In this document: piece by piece, positions 6,885 through 13,305 of the stretch
How the letters are laid out: every line of letters begins with the position of its first letter
Numbering within the stretch: the first letter of the stretch is position 1
From: Planctomycetota bacterium
GTDB taxonomy: Bacteria; Planctomycetota; Planctomycetia; Planctomycetales; Planctomycetaceae
Direction of reading: 5' to 3'
DNA length: 13,305 bases
NCBI GenBank assembly: GCA_029977045.1
Contig: JAPOLP010000061.1
Location: 1 to 13,305 of the forward strand
Made by a program: the position numbers and the translations under genes
Notes under the pieces: model-generated
What the model saw: the letters and a program-made list of their open reading frames with translations, nothing else
Told to the model about the DNA's origin: nothing
The model's database searches: none

Positions 6885-7928
6885 ATGGCAGTCTCGTTTT
6901 TGTCGACGGTTTTCCGAATGAGCGATCGTCGCCGCAGGTTATCGTCAGGACTTTTCTCGCTGCTCTTCATCGTCCTGACCCCGGGTTCTTCTGCTCAAGC
7001 GGCCGATGAGCTTACTCTGCCAAGCCTGACAGAGTTAAAAGTTACGACTTCGCTCGACCAGACACAGCAGCCCTCTCTGTTCTGGGCTCCGGATACGGCC
7101 ACAAAGCAACCCACGCCGCTGCTCGTCTTTCTGCACTCCTGGAGTGGCAACTACAAACAGAAGAACGATGCGTGGCTGCGGGAAGCTGTCAAACGAGGCT
7201 GGGTGTATCTGCATCCCGACTTTCGAGGCCGGAACGACACACCGCAGGCCTGCGGATCGAAACTCGCTCGTCAGGACATCCTCGACGCAATCGATTTCGC
7301 GCAAAAGAAGTTCCAGATCGATCCTCAGCGGATCTATCTGGCTGGCACTTCAGGCGGCGGCCACATGTCGATGCTCATGGCTGGCCATCATCCCGATCGG
7401 TTCTCCGCTGTGTCAGCGTGGGTGGGAATCAGCGATATCGCCGAGTGGTATCGTTTTCATCTGAAAGACGGAGTCCCGCAAAACTATGCAAAGATGATTC
7501 TGAAGTCACTGGACGGCCCACCGGGCGAGAATGCCGACCGCGATGCCGACTATCGGGACCGATCCCCTGTATTCCATCTCAAGAGCGTCCGAGACCTGCC
7601 GATCGAACTCGCTGCAGGTATTCGCGACGGCTACTCCGGCTCAGTTCCGATTTCGCACACGCTGCTGGCGTGGAATGAAATTGCGAGGGCGAAAAATGAT
7701 GTCGTGATTGAGCTTGCCGAAATTGACCGGCTCACAGAACTTGGAGGCCAGCCGGATCAACTGAAACAGACACTAGCCAACCTGGAAATCGACGGGACGT
7801 TTGGACGAAAAATCGTTCTACGGCAGTCAGTGAAGAAGTCGCAGGTCACCATTTTCGACGGTGGCCATGAGGGAATTGCATCCGCTGCCTGTGACTGGCT
7901 GTCGATGCAGCAGCGTCTCGTCCGTTAA
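6885..7928 (+). CDS. Secreted alpha/beta hydrolase, prolyl-oligopeptidase/esterase-like
   Basis: The 347-residue protein begins with a signal peptide: basic RRRR, a hydrophobic core at 21-32 and a likely cleavage after AQA near residue 39. The mature part is an alpha/beta-hydrolase. HSWSGN (84-89) supplies the oxyanion region. GTSGGGH (154-160) is the nucleophile elbow with Ser156. Asp248 in GIRDGY is the likely acid, and His328 in DGGHEG the likely base. The GxSxGG elbow and catalytic order fit the S9 peptidase/acetyl-xylan-esterase-like group, but substrate cannot be inferred. It should act in the periplasm or outside the cell. ATG 6885 has AGGAG at 6867-6871; an internal ATG at 6918 (Met12) would give a more conventional signal peptide and is an alternative. 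A 7-bp hairpin at 7988-8006 lies downstream. Confidence 0.82.
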   Translation: MAVSFLSTVFRMSDRRRRLSSGLFSLLFIVLTPGSSAQAADELTLPSLTELKVTTSLDQTQQPSLFWAPDTATKQPTPLLVFLHSWSGNYKQKNDAWLREAVKRGWVYLHPDFRGRNDTPQACGSKLARQDILDAIDFAQKKFQIDPQRIYLAGTSGGGHMSMLMAGHHPDRFSAVSAWVGISDIAEWYRFHLKDGVPQNYAKMILKSLDGPPGENADRDADYRDRSPVFHLKSVRDLPIELAAGIRDGYSGSVPISHTLLAWNEIARAKNDVVIELAEIDRLTELGGQPDQLKQTLANLEIDGTFGRKIVLRQSVKKSQVTIFDGGHEGIASAACDWLSMQQRLVR

Positions 7929-7987
7929 CAGCGGTTTACAGCCAACCGTCCGAAAGAGTGCTGACAAACTCGGGCTGATACCCAAAA

Positions 7988-8006
7988 CAGGCTGATAACC
8001 AGCCTG
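7988..8006. terminator. Short hairpin downstream of the hydrolase gene, possible weak terminator
   Basis: CAGGCTG (7988-7994) and CAGCCTG (8000-8006) form a perfect 7-bp stem with a 5-base loop, 59 bases after the hydrolase stop. On the plus strand no T run follows; on the minus strand the stem is followed by TTTT. It is therefore a poor intrinsic terminator for the hydrolase, but no minus-strand gene is seen to need it. Confidence 0.35.
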
Positions 8007-8171
8007 GCGTGAGTACGACAACGCATGAGTACGTTTTGAAATTATGATCGAACGTCACCTCAACTTGCCTTGCCTGGCAGTGTGAAGATTCGTATCGTCC
8101 CGCGTCGTAAGGGCCGATGTTGATCTGACTGGAACTGCGTCGATCATCAGTCGTGACCAACCGCGATGGGC

Positions 8172-8191
8172 ATCTCACGGGCAGGTGAGAT
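8172..8191. promoter_or_regulatory. Perfect dyad upstream of lexA, candidate LexA operator
   Basis: ATCTCAC (8172-8178) and GTGAGAT (8185-8191) are perfect inverted copies separated by 6 bases. The 20-bp total size and the position 73 bases before the lexA ATG suit a self-regulating LexA site. LexA operators differ between bacterial phyla, and this is neither the E. coli CTGT-N8-ACAG box nor the Gram-positive GAAC-N4-GTTC box. That LexA is the binder is inference. Confidence 0.5.
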
Positions 8192-8264
8192 AAACAGATG
8201 GTCACGTCCCGAGGTTCGTCGCTCAGTCAGTCTGTGTTTCTCAATTCCTGTGAGGGCGAAACTG

Positions 8265-8873
8265 ATGAGCGAAGCAACGAAGCTGTCTACCCTGACACCT
8301 AGACAGAGAGACATTTATGAATTTCTGAAGGACAAGATCCTGAATCGCGGTTACGGCCCGACCGTTCGCGAAATCGGAAACGAGTTCGGCATTCGATCGC
8401 CGAACGGCGTGATGTGCCACCTGAAGGCACTCGAAAAGAAAGGCCTGATCAGCCGCGAATCCCACATGTCGCGGGCGATTCAGCTTGCCGACAAGCCACA
8501 GCGAGCAACGAGCGTCGCACTGCTGGGAGCCATTACGTCTGGAAGCCCCCTGAAGGCTGCTCGCGAAGGCGAACAGGTTGACTTCATGGATGTCTTCGGC
8601 AGTGGCGACCACGCCTGCGTGAAAGTTGAAGACGACTCGTTTTCTTCAGAAGGCATTGCCGCAGGCGACTTCGTCATCATCCGCACGCAGGACACCTGCC
8701 GCGATGGAGACAACGTGCTGGCTCTCGTCAATGGGCAGGACGCCGTGCTGCGTCGTTACTACACGGACGCCAAAGGTGCTCGTCTGGAAACGATCAATTC
8801 CGGTCGCAAGGCAATCACAACCAGTTTCTGCACGATTCTGGGGATTGTCGTTGGTGTCGTTCGCAAGTTCTAA
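8265..8873 (+). CDS. lexA: LexA-family SOS repressor with non-canonical self-cleavage residues
   Basis: LexA represses DNA-damage genes and is normally inactivated by RecA-stimulated self-cleavage. The 202-residue protein has the usual length. Residues 8-75 form a clear LexA winged-helix domain: LTPRQRDIYEFL, GPTVREIG, FGIRSPNGVMCHLKALEKKGLI, then SRAIQL. The C-terminal half has the S24 fold order. VALLGAITSGSPL (84-96) is the cleavage-site region, with Ser92-Gly93 in place of Ala-Gly. VEDDSFSSEGIAAGD (121-135) contains the nucleophile Ser125 but lacks the Gly-Met-Ser-Met signature. DAVLRRYY (159-166) has Arg163 where the catalytic Lys (K156 of E. coli) belongs. Self-cleavage may be slow, pH-shifted or absent. 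The start at ATG 8265 follows GAGGG at 8251-8255; the frame is open upstream, but that part is unlike LexA. A perfect dyad at 8172-8191 may be its own operator, and a strong hairpin follows. Confidence 0.85.
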   Translation: MSEATKLSTLTPRQRDIYEFLKDKILNRGYGPTVREIGNEFGIRSPNGVMCHLKALEKKGLISRESHMSRAIQLADKPQRATSVALLGAITSGSPLKAAREGEQVDFMDVFGSGDHACVKVEDDSFSSEGIAAGDFVIIRTQDTCRDGDNVLALVNGQDAVLRRYYTDAKGARLETINSGRKAITTSFCTILGIVVGVVRKF

Positions 8874-8951
8874 GCGACGGACATTCTGCCCACTCGCCTG
8901 AGCAACAGCACGGCCAGCGCAGCATGCACTGGCGATCTGACAAAGGACGGT

Positions 8952-8981
8952 CGAGAGGGGAGCGATTCGCTCCCCTTCTCG
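8952..8981. terminator. Strong hairpin between convergent lexA and lipoprotein genes
   Basis: GGGGAGCG (8957-8964) pairs perfectly with CGCTCCCC (8968-8975) across a 3-base loop. The stem extends outward by five further pairs (8952-8956 with 8977-8981) past a single bulged T. It sits 78 bases after the lexA stop and 74 bases beyond the stop of the convergent minus-strand gene. T runs are short on both sides, so it is a hairpin-dominated, probably bidirectional terminator. Confidence 0.65.
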
Positions 8982-9055
8982 GTCACCTTTCAAGAATTCG
9001 ATCGTGCGTGAATCAGCTCCGCTGAAGCATTCAGGCTGGCAACTACGCAACAGCC

Positions 9056-9751
9056 TCAACTGGCATCAGGGCCAACAAACGGCACTTCGATCGTGACGGT
9101 CCTTGTTGCATCAAACTGCCGGCCATCAATGCCCACGAACCGAGCGTGCAGCACGATTTCTCCTGACCTGGGAATCTGCTCCCATTCTTTCGTCAGGCGG
9201 TAACCAGTACCGACCACGCCATTGCTCCACAGGGCTCCAGTTTCATCGACGTTCCACTCCCAGTGCCCGACCTTCTGGTTCTCGGCGGGAAGCGAATAGT
9301 CGAAGGCTGTGACTGCTAAAGTGCCGTCGGCCTGAACTGCAGAGCCAGACTTGTTGACGGTCGTCGCCAGCACCGAAAGCAACTCGTCACCGGGAATATC
9401 ATCCCGGTCCAGCCCACCACTCAGCAGCGAATTCAGTTCGAGACGTTCAACGGAACCCAGAGACTCGGAAACTCCGGATGTGAGAGTCACTTCAGTTCCA
9501 TCAGGCGTCCGTCGCGTCATCGACAGCTTGTGCTGTGTCTCGGCAAGAGCCGTCTGCGCCGACTGAAGTTCACGCCGCAACTCGCCATTCTCAGTTCGCT
9601 GCTCACGCAGCTGAATCTCGACGAGATTTCGCGACTGCTTTCCAAAACTGTAACAGCCGCCAACAGGAACAAGGGAAGCAATCGCCAGCATCGCGCAGAG
9701 GCGAACTGACCTGCCGGCCATCGGCGTATCGATTCCCTTCTGGTGAGCCAT
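9056..9751 (-). CDS. Hypothetical lipoprotein with a coiled-coil segment
   Basis: This 231-residue protein has a basic N-terminus, a hydrophobic core (19-30) and a lipobox VGGC with Cys33 as the lipidated residue. It should therefore be anchored to a membrane on the periplasmic side. Residues 41-80 are charged and heptad-like (VEIQLREQRTENGELRRELQ), predicting a coiled coil that may oligomerise. Residues 85-135 are helical or linker, and 140-228 alternate hydrophobic residues with paired Trp residues (WEWNVDE), suggesting an Ig-like beta sandwich. I do not recognise a named family. Met11 (ATG at 9721-9719), with AAGGG about 13 bases upstream, is an alternative start giving a shorter signal peptide. 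It lies 54 bases behind clpP2 on the same strand and may be read through from the tig-clpP cluster, though no functional link is evident. Confidence 0.7.
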   Translation of the reverse strand: MAHQKGIDTPMAGRSVRLCAMLAIASLVPVGGCYSFGKQSRNLVEIQLREQRTENGELRRELQSAQTALAETQHKLSMTRRTPDGTEVTLTSGVSESLGSVERLELNSLLSGGLDRDDIPGDELLSVLATTVNKSGSAVQADGTLAVTAFDYSLPAENQKVGHWEWNVDETGALWSNGVVGTGYRLTKEWEQIPRSGEIVLHARFVGIDGRQFDATRTVTIEVPFVGPDAS

Positions 9752-9805
9752 CGAAGATTCCGTCGAGTCGCCCGCACATCTTTAGCGACCTGTCAAAGAC
9801 CGGCC

Positions 9806-10402
9806 TCAGTCCTGAACAGACAGACGCTCGAGCACGTTGTCGATCAGGCCGTAATTGCGAGCTTCTTCCGAAGACATGAAGTTATCGCGATCGGTGTCAG
9901 CTTCGATCTGCTCGAGAGTCTGCCCTGTGTGGTGCAGCAGGATCTCGTTGAGCTTGCGTTTAATGCGGATGACTTCCTTGGCGTGAATCTCAAGCTCAGT
10001 TGCCGTGCCCTGCATCCCGGCCAGTGGCTGATGAATCATGATGCGGGCATTGGGAAGGGCATTTCGCTTGCCGGCGGCACCAGCCGCCAGAAGCACGGCT
10101 CCCATGCTGGCTGCCTGCCCGATGCAGTACGTCGCGACGTCGCAACTGATGTACTGCATGGTGTCGTAAATCGCGAGCCCCGCCGTGACCGACCCGCCTG
10201 GCGAATTGATGTAGAAATGGATGTCCGCCTTGGGGTCTTCAAACTGCAGATACAGTAACTGGGCAACGATCAGGTTCGCTGATGTCTCGGTCACTCCGGT
10301 GCCGAGGATGATGATCCGGTCCTTCAGCAGTCGACTGTAGATATCCATGGCGCGTTCGTCGCGCCCTGTATTTTCAATGACAATCGGAACCAGATTGCTC
10401 AT
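9806..10402 (-). CDS. clpP2: ATP-dependent Clp protease proteolytic subunit (second copy)
   Basis: ClpP forms a tetradecameric serine-protease chamber that degrades proteins fed by ClpX or ClpA/C. From ATG 10402 the product has 198 residues, a normal length. The family motifs are LVPIVIENTG, FYINSPGGSVTAGLAIYDTM, GQAASMGA with the nucleophile Ser99, MIHQP with His124, and DTDRDNF with Asp173; the spacings of 25 and 49 equal those of E. coli Ser97-His122-Asp171. A longer version from ATG 10420 would add six residues, but GGAAAG at 10413-10418 is well placed for ATG 10402, so I prefer the shorter form. The upstream clpP1 stops 37 bases before this start, and the two share roughly half their residues. 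Tandem non-identical ClpP subunits may form mixed barrels, as known in some bacteria; that is inference here. Confidence 0.93.
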   Translation of the reverse strand: MSNLVPIVIENTGRDERAMDIYSRLLKDRIIILGTGVTETSANLIVAQLLYLQFEDPKADIHFYINSPGGSVTAGLAIYDTMQYISCDVATYCIGQAASMGAVLLAAGAAGKRNALPNARIMIHQPLAGMQGTATELEIHAKEVIRIKRKLNEILLHHTGQTLEQIEADTDRDNFMSSEEARNYGLIDNVLERLSVQD

Positions 10403-10439
10403 GGCTTGCTCGCTTTCCATCCGTGACGAACGCTGGTGA

Positions 10440-11060
10440 TTACTTCGATTCGCTGTCTGATTTCTTCTTGTCTTCAGGCCGGGTCAGGATCTCATCGACC
10501 AGACCGTACTCCATCGCCTGCGGCGCCGTCATGAACCGGTCCCGGTCCGTGTCGCGAGCAATCACGTCGATTGGCTGCCCGGTGTGCGACGCGAGGATCT
10601 CATTGAGCACCTGTCGCGTCTGCAGAATGTCTTCGGCCTGAATCTCAATGTCGGAGACCTGACCGCCAACTTCGCCGTACGGCTGATGAATCATCACCTT
10701 GGAGTGCGGAAGAGCGTATCGTTTGCCCTTCTCGCCACCGGCCACCAGCACGGCTCCGCCACTGGCTGCCAGACCGACACAGTACGTCGCAACATCGCAG
10801 TCGATGAACTGCATTGTGTCGTAAATCGCCATCGTTGCGGTGACTGAACCACCGGGCGAGTTGACATACAGGTTGATGTCCTGATTGCGGCTTTCAGACT
10901 GCAGATACAACAGTTTCATGACAATCAGGTTGGCGCTGGCGTCGTTGATCACACCATCAAGAAAGATGATGCGGTTTTCGAGCAGCAGGTCGCCGATCCC
11001 CATCTGTCGCTGGCGCGTGTAATCACCGCGCGAATTCTGAACCGGGAGGCGGTCGAGCAT
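10440..11060 (-). CDS. clpP1: ATP-dependent Clp protease proteolytic subunit (first copy)
   Basis: From ATG 11060 this ClpP has 206 residues. The catalytic triad is Ser100 in GLAASGGA, His125 in MIHQP and Asp174 in DTDRDRF, with the canonical 25 and 49 residue spacings. YVNSPGGSVTATMAIYDTM (65-83) is the oxyanion segment. Compared with the neighbouring copy the nucleophile is followed by Gly-Gly instead of Met-Gly, and the C-terminus carries a charged tail (EDKKKSDSESK). The start is chosen from AAGGGA at 11067-11072, six bases before the ATG; the frame continues upstream to an ATG at 11120, but that extension is unlike any ClpP N-terminus. The gene lies behind tig and in front of the second clpP, the classic tig-clpP arrangement, but no clpX is within the window. 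Confidence 0.93.
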   Translation of the reverse strand: MLDRLPVQNSRGDYTRQRQMGIGDLLLENRIIFLDGVINDASANLIVMKLLYLQSESRNQDINLYVNSPGGSVTATMAIYDTMQFIDCDVATYCVGLAASGGAVLVAGGEKGKRYALPHSKVMIHQPYGEVGGQVSDIEIQAEDILQTRQVLNEILASHTGQPIDVIARDTDRDRFMTAPQAMEYGLVDEILTRPEDKKKSDSESK

Positions 11061-11066
11061 CAGGAA

Positions 11067-11072
11067 TCCCTT
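11067..11072 (-). promoter_or_regulatory. Ribosome binding site fixing the clpP1 start
   Basis: Minus-strand AAGGGA lies six bases before ATG 11060-11058. It makes this start clearly better than the in-frame ATG 60 bases upstream. Confidence 0.6.
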
Positions 11073-11127
11073 CTGGCTACAGCTATTGATGCTGATTGGA
11101 AACCGCAGCGAGGCATCCATCCCCTGA

Positions 11128-11155
11128 AACGGCAGCCCGAAAAAGAGCTGCCGTT
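11128..11155 (-). terminator. Hairpin between tig and clpP1 (terminator or leader structure)
   Basis: AACGGCAGC and GCTGCCGTT form a perfect 9-bp stem (11128-11136 with 11147-11155) around a 10-base loop that reads TCTTTTTCGG on the minus strand. It lies 119 bases after the tig stop and 68 bases before the clpP1 start. The following T run is short. It could partly terminate the tig transcript, protect an mRNA end, or act in the clpP1 leader. Confidence 0.45.
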
Positions 11156-11273
11156 CGCTGCGAATCTATGTCGGCAATGGTGCCGAGAAACAGCACCTGC
11201 AGCGGGAGATATCGCAGAAAGACGCTGCGAGTCAACCCGAGCCTGGAACGATCTGCCAGCTGCCTTGGCGGGC

Positions 11274-12725
<1,452 letters not shown>

Positions 12726-12733
12726 TTCGGCAG

Positions 12734-12737
12734 TCCT
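12734..12737 (-). promoter_or_regulatory. Ribosome binding site supporting a GTG start for tig
   Basis: Minus-strand AGGA lies eight bases before GTG 12725-12723. No comparable site precedes the in-frame ATG at 12809. Confidence 0.55.
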
Positions 12738-12936
12738 GCGGAAAGAGCGTGGAAACTGAGCGAATCGTTCGTGTCGCGAGACGGCGACGCAAAAGCCGGG
12801 GCGTCGCATGGCAGCGGCGGACAGCAGAAAACCTGCGTCGCGTTCAACCTGTTCGGCCGAAAAGGCTTACGGCAGCCTCAACAAAACCGGTCAACCGGCT
12901 CGAAGAGGCCGGCGCTTCGATTGGTCAAATGAAAAG

Positions 12937-13008
12937 AGCGGGAGACGGGATTCGAACCCGCGACATCCACGTTGGCAACGTGGTGCTCTACCACTGAGCT
13001 ACTCCCGC
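12937..13008 (-). tRNA. tRNA-Gly (anticodon GCC)
   Basis: The 72-base minus-strand sequence folds into a complete cloverleaf. The acceptor is GCGGGAG with CTCCCGC, the D stem GCTC with GAGC, the anticodon stem CCACG with CGTGG, and the T stem GCGGG with CCCGT around TTCGAAT. The anticodon loop TTGCCAA gives anticodon GCC (plus-strand bases 12974-12976), reading GGC and GGU glycine codons. The discriminator is T and no CCA is encoded, so the end is added by CCA transferase. A short T run follows the 3' end. It precedes tig by 211 bases. Confidence 0.97.
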
Positions 13009-13017
13009 GACTGACTT

Positions 13018-13032
13018 CCGGCGAAAAGCCGG
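13018..13032. other. Small stem-loop in the tRNA leader
   Basis: CCGGC (13018-13022) pairs with GCCGG (13028-13032) around a 5-base loop. It sits between the predicted transcription start and the mature tRNA 5' end and would be removed by RNase P processing. Confidence 0.3.
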
Positions 13033-13048
13033 CTGCCAAGGGCGGCGG

Positions 13049-13077
13049 ATGTTAGGAATCCACCATCAACCGGTCAA
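13049..13077 (-). promoter_or_regulatory. Sigma-70-type promoter of tRNA-Gly
   Basis: On the minus strand TTGACC (13077-13072) matches the -35 consensus at five of six bases. It is followed after exactly 17 bases by TAACAT (13054-13049), which matches -10 at four of six. The predicted start near 13042 leaves a leader of about 34 bases. The bases after the -10 box are all G or C (CCGCCGCCC), the kind of discriminator that makes stable-RNA promoters responsive to the stringent response. Confidence 0.55.
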
Positions 13078-13109
13078 GCTTCCTGAACCGGCCTGCGAGC
13101 GGGCGGGAG

Positions 13110-13115
13110 TATAAT
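13110..13115 (+). promoter_or_regulatory. Consensus TATAAT on the plus strand, possible -10 element
   Basis: A perfect TATAAT stands in otherwise very GC-rich sequence, facing the structured region to its right. No good -35 box is found at 16-18 bases, so a promoter here is uncertain. Confidence 0.3.
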
Positions 13116-13213
13116 CCGGCGGGCCTCGCCTTCAACCGTACAGCAACCGTTCGGACTCCAGTCGAAAATACGACTTGAAGCTACTGTCAGAACGCCGACA
13201 GCGCGTAGAAAAC

Positions 13214-13289
13214 CCCGCTCCGGATGCAGAGACGGCCCGACGGCTCCTGTTGCCAGGAGCCAATCTTGTGGACGATTTTCCGGAGCGGG
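13214..13289. other. Large nested stem-loop, possible structured RNA or terminator
   Basis: A perfect 11-bp outer stem pairs 13214-13224 with 13279-13289 (CCCGCTCCGGA with TCCGGAGCGGG). Inside it GGCTCCTG (13242-13249) pairs perfectly with CAGGAGCC (13254-13261) around TTGC. Two smaller stems lie to the left: AGTCG/CGACT (13160-13175) and CTGTC/GACAG (13184-13201). Read on the minus strand, the outer stem is followed by GTTTTC, so it could terminate a gene lying beyond the right edge. Read on the plus strand it could be part of a small RNA starting near 13122. Confidence 0.45.
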
Positions 13290-13305
13290 CTTCTCGTGTC
13301 AGGAT

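Larger units (their letters stand above)
7929..8264. other. Intergenic region between the hydrolase and lexA
   Basis: These 336 bases hold no convincing gene; small frames on both strands give low-complexity, non-conserved-looking peptides. Present are a hairpin (7988-8006), an 8-base direct repeat TGAGTACG at 8010-8017 and 8025-8032, a perfect operator-like dyad (8172-8191), and a GAGGG ribosome binding site at 8251-8255 in front of lexA. Confidence 0.6.

Noticed and set aside
8010..8032. Two copies of TGAGTACG as a possible repeat array
   Set aside because: Only two short copies with no further units; not a CRISPR or a meaningful repeat.
7936..8205. Minus-strand 89-residue open frame between the hydrolase and lexA
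   Set aside because: No ribosome binding site, no recognisable domain, and it covers the perfect dyad and hairpin expected of a regulatory region.
10128..10145. Palindrome ACGTCGCGACGT inside clpP2
   Set aside because: It falls in conserved codons for the segment before the catalytic serine (Asp-Val-Ala-Thr-Tyr), so coding constraint explains it.
11061..11120. Upstream extension of clpP1 to an ATG at 11120
   Set aside because: The added residues are unlike ClpP and the ribosome binding site sits directly before ATG 11060.
12726..12809. Upstream extension of trigger factor to an ATG at 12809
   Set aside because: The added residues are basic and unlike the family, while GTG 12725 has a well-spaced AGGA.
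12885..12894. Second TTGACC box as a promoter for tig
   Set aside because: No acceptable -10 sequence is found at 16-18 bases, so it was not listed as a promoter.
13224..13305. Open frame from ATG 13224 running off the right end
   Set aside because: It lies within the perfect nested stem-loop, has no ribosome binding site and gives an unconvincing peptide.

Overview
This window looks like chromosomal DNA of a planctomycete (Planctomycetota), of moderately high GC content. The indications are the combination of an alginate-export-type outer-membrane porin, two tandem non-identical clpP genes directly behind tig, an unusual LexA, and large proline/serine-rich membrane proteins found with few close relatives elsewhere. 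The phylum call is inference from gene content; no rRNA is present to settle it.

Layout, left to right. (1) 1-864 (+) is the C-terminal end of a beta-barrel porin, closed by a nested hairpin terminator. (2) 1072-1920 (+) is an eight-helix CcsA/HemX-like membrane protein, preceded by a perfect operator-like dyad at 977-994. (3) 1970-5589 (-) is a two-gene module whose genes overlap by 4 bp. The first codes for an 856-residue exported single-span protein with SLBB-like domains outside the cytoplasm and a long disordered tail inside. The second codes for a divergent actin/MreB/Hsp70-fold (ASKHA) protein with eroded nucleotide-binding motifs. This pair is the best candidate here for an undescribed system. 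(4) 5590-5949 is a divergent intergenic region that may hold a small frameshifted gene. (5) 5950-6825 (+) is NAD kinase and 6885-7928 (+) is a secreted alpha/beta hydrolase. (6) 8265-8873 (+) is a LexA-family repressor with a good winged-helix DNA-binding domain but altered self-cleavage residues, including Arg where the catalytic Lys should be. A perfect 7-6-7 dyad at 8172-8191 lies in front of it and may be its own operator. (7) A strong hairpin separates lexA from a convergent minus-strand cluster, which in transcription order is tRNA-Gly(GCC), tig, clpP1, clpP2 and a coiled-coil lipoprotein. (8) The right edge, 13009-13305, has no convincing gene. It holds the tRNA promoter, a consensus TATAAT on the plus strand, and several stem-loops including a large nested one.

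How the genes fit together. Tig and the two ClpP subunits are ribosome-associated folding and regulated proteolysis, the classical tig-clpP neighbourhood, but clpX is not next to them here. The lexA gene would control DNA-damage responses, possibly through an altered inactivation mechanism. The ASKHA/SLBB pair would place a cytoplasmic actin-fold protein at a transmembrane partner that reaches the periplasm, by analogy with MreB-RodZ or PilM-PilN; this is inference.
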